Of a stretch of DNA of 50,833 bases, positions 29,967 to 37,782 are shown in pieces. This stretch comes from Clostridia bacterium. GTDB taxonomy: Bacteria > Bacillota > Clostridia > Oscillospirales > CAG-272. Each line of letters begins with the position of its first letter. Position 1 is the first letter of the stretch. Location: positions 1 through 50,833 of the forward strand of contig JAFQPI010000030.1 in assembly GCA_017411805.1 (NCBI GenBank). The letters are read 5' to 3'. A program made the translations under genes and the position numbers. A model generated the notes under the pieces. The model was not told the DNA's origin. It worked only from the letters and a program-made list of their open reading frames with translations, and searched no databases.

Positions 29967-30812
29967 TATATCAACGTAGGCGGGTGAGTGGTCGGAGATC
30001 GGATAGTAGTATTCGGGTGAATAGCGTTCAAAACGCTTGACCGAGCCTTCCTCCTCGCCGATGACGAGGATATGGTCGATCGCGGTCTTCCAGGGGCGGT
30101 CGGAGTAGAAGGTCTTGAAGCCGTCTGGGAAGCAGTAGTGATAGCCGACAGCCTCCTCGGCGTAGTCGGTTGCTATATCGTGCGCGTGGCGGTAGCCCTT
30201 TGCGATAGCGGACTGCACAGCCTTCGATTCGAATCCCGTGTTTAGGTCGCCGACGAGGAATGCGGGGCAGTTGTATTTCTCGCGGAAACGGTCAAGTGCG
30301 GTAGTCAGAAGCTCGATCTGATATTCGCGCGCCTCGTCCGAGTGGGGCAGGCAGTTTTTGGCGTATGGAGCTTCCTCATCGGCTCTCGGCGAACGCTTCC
30401 ACCAGAGGTGAGTCGTGGCAAAAATGAAGAGCTTGCCGTCCTCCTTTACGCGGAAAACGCCGATGTTGTACGCCTTCGAGCGGACGTCGTTGAACTTGCC
30501 CTCGAAGCCCTCGATGGTTTCGGGATATGTGAGAAATTCCGAATCGACGAGCTCGAGCTTGTCTGTGCGGTAGAGGATGGGCGTGAAGCGGCCCCAGATG
30601 AGGGTGTAGCCCGGCATTCCTTCTTTTACGAGATCAGCCATAAGCGCGCTTGCCTCCTGACAGCCGATGACGTCGGGCTGCGTTTCCTGCCAGACGCGGA
30701 GAAGACCGCCTATCCGCGCCTCGGCGGAGCAATCGAATCCCTTTTCCTCCCACGCGGGCGAATTTTTATCGCGATTCCAGATGTTGTGAGTCATAAGACG
30801 GATGGTCGGCAT
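29958..30812 (-). CDS. Endonuclease/exonuclease/phosphatase-family hydrolase
   Basis: A 284-aa cytoplasmic EEP-fold enzyme. Motifs in order: RLMTHNIWN (Asn), IGCQEASALMA (Glu), ATTHLWWKR (His), FLVGDLNTGFES (Asp, Asn), IDHILVIG and ISDHSPAYVD (final Asp-His). Related proteins hydrolyse phosphodiesters in DNA, inositol phosphates or phospholipid head groups; this member has no further domain to tell. ATG at 30812 follows GGAGG at 8 bases. Single-gene unit upstream of the phosphatase operon on the same strand; its 3' hairpin embeds the stop codon. Confidence 0.88.
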   Translation of the reverse strand: MPTIRLMTHNIWNRDKNSPAWEEKGFDCSAEARIGGLLRVWQETQPDVIGCQEASALMADLVKEGMPGYTLIWGRFTPILYRTDKLELVDSEFLTYPETIEGFEGKFNDVRSKAYNIGVFRVKEDGKLFIFATTHLWWKRSPRADEEAPYAKNCLPHSDEAREYQIELLTTALDRFREKYNCPAFLVGDLNTGFESKAVQSAIAKGYRHAHDIATDYAEEAVGYHYCFPDGFKTFYSDRPWKTAIDHILVIGEEEGSVKRFERYSPEYYYPISDHSPAYVDIHL

Positions 30813-30879
30813 TGTTTGAACCTCCATTGCTTGATGAGATAATTATAGCATAAAACGGGATGGATTTCAAGGAAATATG

Positions 30880-30907
30880 AAAAATAAGGAGCCTTTTCGG
30901 CTCCTTA
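30880..30907 (-). terminator. Terminator of the GH20 operon
   Basis: TAAGGAGCC, GAAAA loop, GGCTCCTTA, then TTTT on the minus strand; lies just past the stop at 30911. Confidence 0.85.
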
Positions 30908-30910
30908 TAA

Positions 30911-32086
30911 TCAATTCAATTTCTTTCCGCACGCTCTGATATACGGCTTAAGGTTTTCAAGCAGCTCGTCCTCACTCTCGCCTGCGGGACAGTCGCTCCA
31001 AAGGCAGTAGCCGCCGCCGAGGATGCGTTCGTCGGGCGCGGGGAGGTCGATCTCGGACGTGCCTCGTTTGAAGTGATAGGCGTTCCACTCGCGCTCGAGT
31101 ATCTCGGGCGTGGTGCCGTATTTGTCGCCGCCGAAGCCGACGACGTAATAAACGTAGGGGCTGATGAAATTGTAGACCTTATGGCCTCGGTCGAGGTAGG
31201 TATGGACGGTGTTTTTGCCGCCGTTCGACTTTATCGACCAATATTGAATGTCGATCGAGCGGTCAAGCTCGGTCACACCAAGCCATCCCGTGTCGTAGTC
31301 GCGGTAGACGTCGTCGTTCCACATAAGGATCTTTTCGTAACCGATCGAGCGCATCAGCGCGGCGATGCCGTTCATATAGAGGATGAAGGCATCGTAAGCC
31401 ACGGCATTTTCGTTGCCCGTGAGTTTTTTGGCGTAGGCATCCCAATGATCGAGATTCTGCCATTTTGAGAGGGTGTCGTCGATGGTTTCGCCGTATCCGA
31501 GGAGCTCGTCGCCGCCGATGTCGAATTTTCTGCAGCCGAGAGAGTAGAAGAAGCGTCCGTACTCGGCGTAAAGATTCATTGCAAATTCGACGGCTTCGGG
31601 GTTCGAAATATCGATCCCGCGCGAGAAATTGTACTGTTCGGGTTCTTTATTGAAGCTCGAGCCGCGTACTATTGACTTTTGACCGTTTTTATGGAAGTAG
31701 TTTGAGATATCCGAGCCCGTCTCGGCGTTATATTTCTTGACGGCGTAGTTCATGTGCCCGGGCGAGTCGAAGGAGGGGATCACCTCGATGCCCTCACTCT
31801 GTGCGAAACGGACGATATCAGCCATTTGCGTCTGCGTGATGAATTTTGAATCCTTTTCAGCCTCACCGTTTGCCGCGCCGAAAACGCAAAGAGTATGGTC
31901 GCCGCCCGCAAGCCAAGGGTAGGTCTTTGATTCAAGACGGTGCCCCATATCCTCACCGAAATGTATGCTGATGGCATTGAAGCCCGCGCTCTTTATTTCA
32001 AGAATGAGCCGCTTGATCCACGCGGGAGTGTAATATTTCCGCGCGCAGTCGAGCAAAAAAATGCGTTCTTTAACCGAATGATTCAT
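30911..32086 (-). CDS. GH20-type beta-N-acetylhexosaminidase-like glycosidase, intracellular
   Basis: A 391-aa TIM-barrel enzyme of family GH20. The barrel begins FLLDCARKYYTPAWIKRLILEIKSAGFNAISIHFGED; IEVIPSFDSPGHMN is a typical strand, and the catalytic pair is in FDIGGDELLG (Asp-Glu, about residues 228-229); ILMWNDD and LGGGYCLWSD follow as in the family. It would remove N-acetylhexosamines (GlcNAc/GalNAc) with substrate assistance. It lacks the N-terminal GH20b domain and a signal peptide, so a cytosolic oligosaccharide is the target. ATG after GGAG. Last gene of a five-gene operon, 13 bases after the esterase. Confidence 0.88.
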   Translation of the reverse strand: MNHSVKERIFLLDCARKYYTPAWIKRLILEIKSAGFNAISIHFGEDMGHRLESKTYPWLAGGDHTLCVFGAANGEAEKDSKFITQTQMADIVRFAQSEGIEVIPSFDSPGHMNYAVKKYNAETGSDISNYFHKNGQKSIVRGSSFNKEPEQYNFSRGIDISNPEAVEFAMNLYAEYGRFFYSLGCRKFDIGGDELLGYGETIDDTLSKWQNLDHWDAYAKKLTGNENAVAYDAFILYMNGIAALMRSIGYEKILMWNDDVYRDYDTGWLGVTELDRSIDIQYWSIKSNGGKNTVHTYLDRGHKVYNFISPYVYYVVGFGGDKYGTTPEILEREWNAYHFKRGTSEIDLPAPDERILGGGYCLWSDCPAGESEDELLENLKPYIRACGKKLN

Positions 32087-32099
32087 CTTTTTCTCCGAT

Positions 32100-33110
32100 T
32101 CAGTCGAAATAGTTGTGAAAAACGGGCCAGGCGAGGGCGGCGTAGAAGCGGTGACCCTCGGGACCCTCGATCCATCTGTAGCCGTCCGGCGCGCCCGATG
32201 CGCGATAATAGAGCGATGCGACCCCGATGCTCTCGGCAACTCCGTCGTGAGGGAAGATCTTGTCCTCCGCGCCGCTGACGGCGATCAGCTTTCGAGGCGC
32301 GATCAGACCACAGAGGTCTCCCATATCAAAGTCAAGGGCGATATTCGGGATATAGTTGCAAACGCAATGCTTCATCGCGCCGATCGAATCCTTGTAGGTG
32401 CAGAGGGCGCAGGAGGGCATCGAGACCTTGATGCGCTCGTCGATCGCGGAGGCATAGATGGTTGCAGTGCCGCCGCCCGAATTACCCATACAAGCGATCC
32501 TGTCGGCGTCAACAAAGTCAAAATTCTCGGTTACGACGTCGATCGCGCGGCTGACGTCAAAGACGCGCTCGCCGATGAGAGTCCTGCCGTAGAGAACAGC
32601 CGACATCGCGGGCACCTGACAGCCGGGACCCTTCTCGTCGCCGCCGCATTCGCCGAATCCTCGTTGCTCGATCGCGAGAGCGCAATAGCCCTCGCGCACG
32701 ATCTGAACGGCAAAGTCTCGGTCACCGCCGCCGATGCTCTTTTCGTCACCGGGGTAGATCGTTCTGCCGAGCGAGATGTGGAAGCCCTTCGAGTGACCCT
32801 GAAGGCAGATGACAACGGGTATCTTCCCATCCTTGCCCTTCGGCACCCAAAGAGTGCAGGGAACGAAGTAGCCCTCCTCACTTTGGAAGGTGAAGCGGAA
32901 TTCGGTGAAGGTGTCGAAATCCTTTTCGTGCTCGATAGCGAAAAGGTCGTCCGCGGCGGGAGTGATCTTGTCAAGTCCCATAAGTGATGCGAGACGTGCG
33001 CGTGCGCTTTTCTGCCATTCGCTGAAATCGGATGCGCCGTCATAGCGCATTGCCGGAGCGAGCTTTTTGAGCTCAGCGTGATGTATTATCTGAGGATCTT
33101 TATTGATCAT
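32100..33110 (-). CDS. Alpha/beta-hydrolase, acetyl-esterase type
   Basis: A 336-aa serine esterase (dienelactone-hydrolase / acetyl xylan esterase-like). Nucleophile elbow GNSGGG (Ser about 222), Asp in SGAEDKIFP, His in GPEGHRFYAA; LQGHSKG is the oxyanion strand. No signal peptide. Members deacetylate sugars or cephalosporin-like compounds; beside a GH20 gene it probably removes acetyl groups from imported glycans. Start ATG with GGAGG-like CGGAGGCAACC upstream. Follows the CocE-like gene by 15 bases. Confidence 0.88.
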   Translation of the reverse strand: MINKDPQIIHHAELKKLAPAMRYDGASDFSEWQKSARARLASLMGLDKITPAADDLFAIEHEKDFDTFTEFRFTFQSEEGYFVPCTLWVPKGKDGKIPVVICLQGHSKGFHISLGRTIYPGDEKSIGGGDRDFAVQIVREGYCALAIEQRGFGECGGDEKGPGCQVPAMSAVLYGRTLIGERVFDVSRAIDVVTENFDFVDADRIACMGNSGGGTATIYASAIDERIKVSMPSCALCTYKDSIGAMKHCVCNYIPNIALDFDMGDLCGLIAPRKLIAVSGAEDKIFPHDGVAESIGVASLYYRASGAPDGYRWIEGPEGHRFYAALAWPVFHNYFD

Positions 33111-33125
33111 TTCGGTTGCCTCCGA

Positions 33126-34685
33126 TCATTCAATGAGCAGAGTAATGCTCGATTTTTCGCAAATGACCGTGTTATGCGCGATCTTTGCGGTGGTCTGGAG
33201 CGCGAAGGGACCGCGGTTGTTGGTGTGGCGGACGTATAGCGGAAATGCCGAGGACGAGACGTCTATGCGGAGCCGCTCGCCCTTTTGGATGACGAAAGCG
33301 TGCTCGTCAAAGCTGAAATCCATCTCGATCTCCTCACCGGGGACGTAATCGGGCGCGAAATTCGAGATCTGATTGATGTCGTCGCGCAAGCCGTAGTATC
33401 CTTCCTTCTTAACGAGGCTGAGTCGGATATAGAAGCAGGTGTCCTCGCAGTCGGAACGGACGCGAAGACGAGCCGTCATCTTGCCCTTGACGTAGGTATC
33501 CTCCTCGAATTCGGGCGTGAAGAAGGATAGGACGTCGTGCTGGATATTAGGCTTATACTGCCAGGCGTTGCCGCCGAAGTTTGCGGAGAGACCGCCCTTG
33601 AATTTCGCGGGGGCGTAAGGGTTGTAGGTGTAGGTTCGCTCGCCCTCGCCGAGAGTGAAGGAGAGCGACTTTTTGGGTGCGGCAAAATCGTCGGTGCACC
33701 ATCCGCCCCCGAAAAGCTTGTAGTAGGTGACCTTTCCGCGCTCAATGGGCGTTTCATCCTTGCCCCTGACAGAGTCGATAAAGCGGAGGTAAAGGTCGTC
33801 GAGAACTTCCGCACCCGAGGGGGCGTCCTCGAAGACTATCGGTTGATCTCCCTTTTTGTTGTTTCCGTGGTCATAGGGATGAACGAGCATAGCGCATTTC
33901 GACTTGGTTTCGGGAGAGATCGCATTCCACATATCGAAGATGCCGCCCGTGTAGATGTCATAAAATCCCGTGACAACGAGGATCGGGATATTTGCGTTCG
34001 TCAGCGCGCCTCGGGAATCGTTTCCACCCGCGCGGGTGTTCCAGAAATCGTCGCTCGGGTCGGGGTGGAGAAGAATATCGTCAAAGCTCGGCACGCTCTC
34101 GCCGAAAACGGTCTTGGAAAAGTCGATCAGCGGGAGCATATTGTAGCTTTCGATCTTGTATGATTTTTCGCGGATGCTCTTGTGCTTGTACATTCCGACG
34201 TACCAGTTGCCGTGGAGTCCCATTTTATAAAATCCGTTGCGGTAGTTGCAGTTATATCGTTCGGTGTCCTGAACGGCAAGGACCGCGCCCTTGATGTCAT
34301 CCGCAAAGGGAGCGGTGACTTGATGGACGGTCGACTTGTAGCTGTTGCCGACGAGATAGAGCTCGCCTCCGTAGAAGGACTGCGAGCGCACCCAATTTTG
34401 CAGGAAAAGACCGTCCTCGCGCTCGTTTATGTAGGGAATACAGTCGCCCGAGCTCTTGCCTCTACCTCGGCAATGCTGATAAACGACGGCGTATCCGTGC
34501 GATGTCCAGTTTTCAACGCTTGCAGAGAAGGATGAAACGATCTCGTCCTCGGCTGAATCTTCAACCGCATCAACGTAAGGATCGCGCCTGATAACAATCG
34601 GAAATTTCCCCGACTCTTCGGGCAGACAGATCACGGTGAAGAGTGACGCACCGTTGAATTCAAGGTATTCGTAGTAGGTTTTCAT
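33126..34685 (-). CDS. CocE/NonD-family serine hydrolase
   Basis: A 519-aa two-domain enzyme. The alpha/beta-hydrolase core has LVGNSYKST (nucleophile Ser about 128), Asp in VVTGFYDIYTGG, and His in LVHPYDHGNN. The C-terminal beta-sandwich starts near 350 and ends FALQTTAKI, as in X-Pro dipeptidyl-peptidases and cocaine esterase. It cleaves esters or acyl-peptides. No signal peptide. It begins 2 bases after the dehydrogenase gene, so it is in the same operon. The substrate cannot be told; an acyl group on the glycan handled by the operon would fit. Confidence 0.87.
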   Translation of the reverse strand: MKTYYEYLEFNGASLFTVICLPEESGKFPIVIRRDPYVDAVEDSAEDEIVSSFSASVENWTSHGYAVVYQHCRGRGKSSGDCIPYINEREDGLFLQNWVRSQSFYGGELYLVGNSYKSTVHQVTAPFADDIKGAVLAVQDTERYNCNYRNGFYKMGLHGNWYVGMYKHKSIREKSYKIESYNMLPLIDFSKTVFGESVPSFDDILLHPDPSDDFWNTRAGGNDSRGALTNANIPILVVTGFYDIYTGGIFDMWNAISPETKSKCAMLVHPYDHGNNKKGDQPIVFEDAPSGAEVLDDLYLRFIDSVRGKDETPIERGKVTYYKLFGGGWCTDDFAAPKKSLSFTLGEGERTYTYNPYAPAKFKGGLSANFGGNAWQYKPNIQHDVLSFFTPEFEEDTYVKGKMTARLRVRSDCEDTCFYIRLSLVKKEGYYGLRDDINQISNFAPDYVPGEEIEMDFSFDEHAFVIQKGERLRIDVSSSAFPLYVRHTNNRGPFALQTTAKIAHNTVICEKSSITLLIE

Positions 34686-34687
34686 GA

Positions 34688-35752
34688 TTATTTATCCAAA
34701 ATCTCAATAATGGCATCTCCGACCTCGCTTGTGGAGGCAGTGCCGCCGAGGTCGCAGGTGAGGGTTTTGCCCTCGACCATAAGTTGTTCGATGGCGTCGA
34801 TGAGCTTTGCGCCCCAATTCTCATAGCCGAAGAAATCGAGCATCTGGCTTGCCGACCAGATCGACGCGAGGGGATTTGCGACGCCCTTGCCCGCGATATC
34901 GGGCGCGGAGCCGTGGATCGGCTCGAACATCGAGGGGAATTTTCTCTCGGGATTGATATTCGCGCCCGCGGCAAGCCCCATACCGCCCGAGATGGCGGCA
35001 CCGAGATCGGTGATGATATCTCCGAAGAGGTTGGAGGTTACGACGACCTCGAATCTACTCGGATCCTTTACGAAGAACATGCTTGCCGCGTCAACGAGGT
35101 AGGATGCCGTCTTTACGTCGGGGTATTCCTTTGCCACCTCGGCAAAAATGCTGTCCCAGAAGACCATCGAATAGTTCAGCGCGTTGCCCTTCGATATGCT
35201 CGTCAGAGTCCTCTTTTCCTTTCTTGCAAGCTCAAAGGCATAGCGGATGATCCTTTCTGTGCCCTTGCGCGAGAACACGCCCGTCTGGAGCACGATCTCG
35301 TTTTCCTGACCGCGGTAGAGCCAATCGCCCGCGCCCGCGTATTCGCCCTCGCTGTTCTCGCGTACGACGATCATATCGATGTCCTCGCAGGTCGCGTCCT
35401 TTAAGGGACAGGGAGCGCCGCGGAGGAGCTTGACGGGGCGAAGGTTGACGTACTGATCGAATTCGTGGCGGATCCTCAGTAAGAGATCCCAAAGCGAAAT
35501 GTGATCGGGCACTCCGGGAGTTCCGACCGCGCCGAGATAGATGGCGTCGAACCCTTTCAGCGTCTCGATACCGTCGTCGGGCATCATTTTGCCCGTCTGC
35601 AGATAATAATCGCATCCCCAGGGGAAGTGCGTGAATTCAAATTCAAAGCCTCCGTCGAGCTTTCCGACGTGCTCGAGGACTCGGACGCCCTCTGCGATGA
35701 CCTCGGGGCCTATTCCGTCGCCCGCGATAACGGCAATTTTGTATTTTTTCAT
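34688..35752 (-). CDS. Isopropylmalate/tartrate/D-malate-type dehydrogenase
   Basis: A 354-aa NAD(P)-dependent decarboxylating dehydrogenase of the isocitrate/isopropylmalate family, closest in pattern to tartrate/D-malate dehydrogenases: IAVIAGDGIGPEV, LRPVKLL, VRENSEGEYAGAGDWLYRG (substrate Tyr/Arg), ISKGNALNYSMVFWD (Lys), NLFGDIITDLGAAISGG (metal Asp), and PIHGSAPDIAGKG (NAD-binding His). The GEYAGAG loop and DW instead of the LeuB signature argue against leucine biosynthesis; no leu genes are near. ATG at 35752 follows AAAGG at 10 bases. Second gene of the operon that starts with a URO-D-like protein and ends with GH20. Confidence 0.88.
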   Translation of the reverse strand: MKKYKIAVIAGDGIGPEVIAEGVRVLEHVGKLDGGFEFEFTHFPWGCDYYLQTGKMMPDDGIETLKGFDAIYLGAVGTPGVPDHISLWDLLLRIRHEFDQYVNLRPVKLLRGAPCPLKDATCEDIDMIVVRENSEGEYAGAGDWLYRGQENEIVLQTGVFSRKGTERIIRYAFELARKEKRTLTSISKGNALNYSMVFWDSIFAEVAKEYPDVKTASYLVDAASMFFVKDPSRFEVVVTSNLFGDIITDLGAAISGGMGLAAGANINPERKFPSMFEPIHGSAPDIAGKGVANPLASIWSASQMLDFFGYENWGAKLIDAIEQLMVEGKTLTCDLGGTASTSEVGDAIIEILDK

Positions 35753-35772
35753 AGTGATACGACCTTTCTTTG

Positions 35773-36846
35773 TTATTTTGACCATTTCAGTATGTTTTCG
35801 TACATTCGCTCTGCTGCCTCGGGGGAGGAAAATCTGTTTCCGCTGAGGTAAACGCCCGTGGGATCGACGGTCTTGATGAACCGCTCGAGCTTATCCTCAA
35901 GCTTTTCGTCAAGAGCCCAGAGGAGGATAAGATTTTTACCCTTATCCTGGATCTTCTTGTAAATATCGAACCATTTTTCGTCGCAGAGCGGCTCCTTGCC
36001 CGCGCCGGGATTCCATTGGATTCCGTTGAGTCCGGGGATATCGAGGATCATATCGAGATGCGGAAGCTCCCCGATTCCGTCGAGGTGGTAGACCGCGCGA
36101 TCAAGGTGAGCCGCTTGATCGACAAGGTCGGGGAGGACGAACTGCTCGAACTGCTTCGGCGATATCATATAGCAGAAGTCGCACTGCATAGGATACCAGG
36201 GCTTTTCCGAGGGAATGTTCATCCAGGTGATGAAGGGGAGATCGTTCCTCCTGATGATCTCGACCTGCTTATCATACGCGCGGTAGAACTCCTCTCGGAT
36301 CTTGCGGGTATATTCGGGGATCATTTCGGGATAGTCGTAAAGGTCGTAGAGCAGCTCCTCGGTTCCGCGGAGGGAGGCGAGGATATCCATAACGCCGCCG
36401 AGGTCTGTTATCGAAAAGCAAACGTCGGGGTCGGCGGCGAAACGCTCCTGCATTCTTGTGATATTCTGCCACATTTCGCTCAGCTCGTCGAAGGCGATTT
36501 CGGGAGCGTCCTCCCAATCGGTTATGTATTGCGGCTTATCGAACCAGACCGTCTGCTTTGCAAGCTTATATCCGCCGCCGATGCAGGCGGCAAGGCAGCC
36601 GGGACCGAAGTTTGTGAAGTATCCTGGGATACCCTCCGCGATAAATTCCTGATTTTCGGTCCTTTTTTTGAAGGCTTGATAGTTATACTCGGGATCGAGC
36701 CACTGCTCCTCGACGTTTGCGGGGGCGCGGTAGGCTGATGCTCCCGGCTTCGTATAGGCAATATTGAGGATCGGGCGGCCCGTCTTTTCTCTATTCCAGA
36801 ACTTTTCGTATTCCGCAAGGACGGAGCTGTATTTCTGTTTGAACAT
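35773..36846 (-). CDS. Uroporphyrinogen-decarboxylase-fold protein (not HemE)
   Basis: A 357-aa TIM-barrel of the URO-D superfamily, which includes HemE and the methyltransferases MtaA/CmuA. Recognisable parts are SITDLGGVMDILASLRGTEELLYDLYDYPEMI (about 145-175) and HLDGIGELPHLDMILDIPGLNGIQWNPG (about 255-283). The catalytic Arg/Asp set of HemE is not evident at the N terminus, nor is the MtaA HxCxnC zinc motif clear, so it is probably a distant member of unknown activity. In gut Clostridia relatives often stand next to sugar genes, as here. First gene of a five-gene operon and preceded by a strong promoter. Confidence 0.78.
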   Translation of the reverse strand: MFKQKYSSVLAEYEKFWNREKTGRPILNIAYTKPGASAYRAPANVEEQWLDPEYNYQAFKKRTENQEFIAEGIPGYFTNFGPGCLAACIGGGYKLAKQTVWFDKPQYITDWEDAPEIAFDELSEMWQNITRMQERFAADPDVCFSITDLGGVMDILASLRGTEELLYDLYDYPEMIPEYTRKIREEFYRAYDKQVEIIRRNDLPFITWMNIPSEKPWYPMQCDFCYMISPKQFEQFVLPDLVDQAAHLDRAVYHLDGIGELPHLDMILDIPGLNGIQWNPGAGKEPLCDEKWFDIYKKIQDKGKNLILLWALDEKLEDKLERFIKTVDPTGVYLSGNRFSSPEAAERMYENILKWSK

Positions 36847-36882
36847 TTTACTTGCCTTTCTTGTTTTGAAGGTGCTTTTTAC

Positions 36883-36911
36883 ATTATATCACAAAATGGG
36901 AAGAGTTTCAA
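36883..36911 (-). promoter_or_regulatory. Promoter of the URO-D/GH20 operon
   Basis: Minus strand TTGAAA, 17 bp, TATAAT, 37 bases before the ATG. Confidence 0.85.
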
Positions 36912-36920
36912 GATAAAATG

Positions 36921-36946
36921 AAAAAATCCACGCGGCGGGCGTGGAT
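36921..36946 (-). terminator. Terminator of a minus-strand transcript from the right
   Basis: ATCCACGC, GGCGG-type loop, GCGTGGAT, then TTTTTT on the minus strand. It lies directly upstream of the operon promoter, so it must end transcripts that come from the repeat/tRNA-Gln region. Confidence 0.75.
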
Positions 36947-36949
36947 GGG

Positions 36950-37140
36950 ATAAATACAATATGATGATCGATTTACGTTAAATCAAGTGAAGTAAACCGC
37001 AAGTTATTCAGCTTTCTTTGAAACGCAAAAAAGCTCCGAATATTGCTTGTGATTGGAATGAGTAAGAGGCGCAAGGGTATTCGCCTGCGGCGAAGATTCC
37101 TCGCCTTGCCGCTGGTGAGCGAGCTCCCCGACGGCTTCGG
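36950..37140. other. Gene-free region left of the repeat array
   Basis: AT-rich start and then GC-rich small hairpins (TTCGCCTGCGGCGAA near 37080). An open frame on the minus strand here has repeat-like composition and no ribosome site, so I do not call a gene. Confidence 0.4.
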
Positions 37141-37290
37141 CGCAAGGATTCTGAACCTATGTTTGCGCGTATAATTGGGTGCGAAAGCGATATGCTGTGG
37201 TAGCGCGCAAACTTTTGATGCCGCAAGCGGCATCAAGAGGTTCATCATCAATGAGACGATGCGAAAAAAGAACAACCATCCGTTGGGTGG
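37141..37290. repeat. Repeat unit 1 derived from the tRNA-Gln 3' end
   Basis: About 150 bp, over 90% identical to 37329-37480. It starts with CGCAAGGATTCTGAACCTA, which equals the T-arm/acceptor end of the neighbouring tRNA-Gln with one inserted T. Then come GTTTGCGCG, a 30-base loop with GCGCGCAAAC, the hairpin GATGCCGC-AA-GCGGCATC, and the left arm of a terminator whose right arm is degraded. Confidence 0.8.
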
Positions 37291-37328
37291 CGAGATTATT
37301 ATCAAAAAGAAACGTGAACTGTTAATAG

Positions 37329-37480
37329 CGCAAGGATTCTGAACCTATGTTTGCGCGCATAATTGGGTACGAAAGTGATATGCTGATGTAGCGCGCAAAC
37401 TTTTGATGCCGCAAGCGGCATCAAGAGGTTCATCATCTATGAGACGATGTGAAAAAAGAACAACCACCCGTTGGGTGGTT
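37329..37480. repeat. Repeat unit 2 derived from the tRNA-Gln 3' end
   Basis: Second copy, 188 bp downstream of unit 1, with a perfect GTTTGCGCGC/GCGCGCAAAC stem, the same GATGCCGC hairpin and an intact terminator that now serves tRNA-Gln. Confidence 0.8.
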
Positions 37481-37490
37481 GTTCTTTTTT
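37452..37490. terminator. Terminator of tRNA-Gln, strong in both directions
   Basis: AAAAAAGAACAACCACCC, GTT, GGGTGGTTGTTCTTTTTT: long perfect stem with A-run and T-run on the two sides. Confidence 0.88.
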
Positions 37491-37565
37491 GGCAGCGGCG
37501 CAAGGATTCGAACCTAGGAAATGACGGAGTCAGAGTCCGTTGCCTTACCGCTTGGCGACGCCGCT
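37490..37565 (-). tRNA. tRNA-Gln(CUG)
   Basis: Acceptor AGCGGCG/CGCCGCT, D-arm GCC-AAGCGGTAA-GGC, anticodon stem ACGGA/TCCGT with loop CTCTGAC (CUG), T-loop TTCGAAT, discriminator G, encoded CCA. The T-stem CTAGG/CCTTG has one T-T mismatch. Confidence 0.93.
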
Positions 37566-37604
37566 ACGCTGCATATTTAGTTCGCACTGTGTCGTGCGGT
37601 GTAT

Positions 37605-37633
37605 ATTATAGCAGAAAATGGCTCGTTTGTCAA
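37605..37633 (-). promoter_or_regulatory. Promoter of tRNA-Gln
   Basis: Minus strand TTGACA, 17 bp, TATAAT. Confidence 0.88.
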
Positions 37634-37782
37634 GCCTTTTTTGAAATTTTCTGCGAAAAAATCACGAAAATCAAAAAATTCTCTTTTTGTATGATAATCT
37701 TATCAAAAAGACTTTATTTTTTGTGCAAAAGGTGCTATAATTAATCTACGATTATTATCTCCCTAAAGCGAGGAAGTATACA

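Noticed and set aside
34688-35752. 3-isopropylmalate dehydrogenase (leuB) of leucine synthesis
   Set aside because: The substrate loop differs from LeuB and no other leu genes are near; the tartrate/D-malate type fits better.
35773-36846. Authentic HemE
   Set aside because: No haem genes nearby and the HemE N-terminal active-site pattern is not seen; context is carbohydrate breakdown.
36973-37305. Minus-strand open frame across the repeat region
   Set aside because: It is made from the tRNA-derived repeat and basic low-complexity sequence, has no ribosome site and overlaps hairpins; judged noncoding.
37141-37480. CRISPR array
   Set aside because: Only two long units of 150 bp with tRNA-derived ends; no short spaced repeats and no cas genes in the window.
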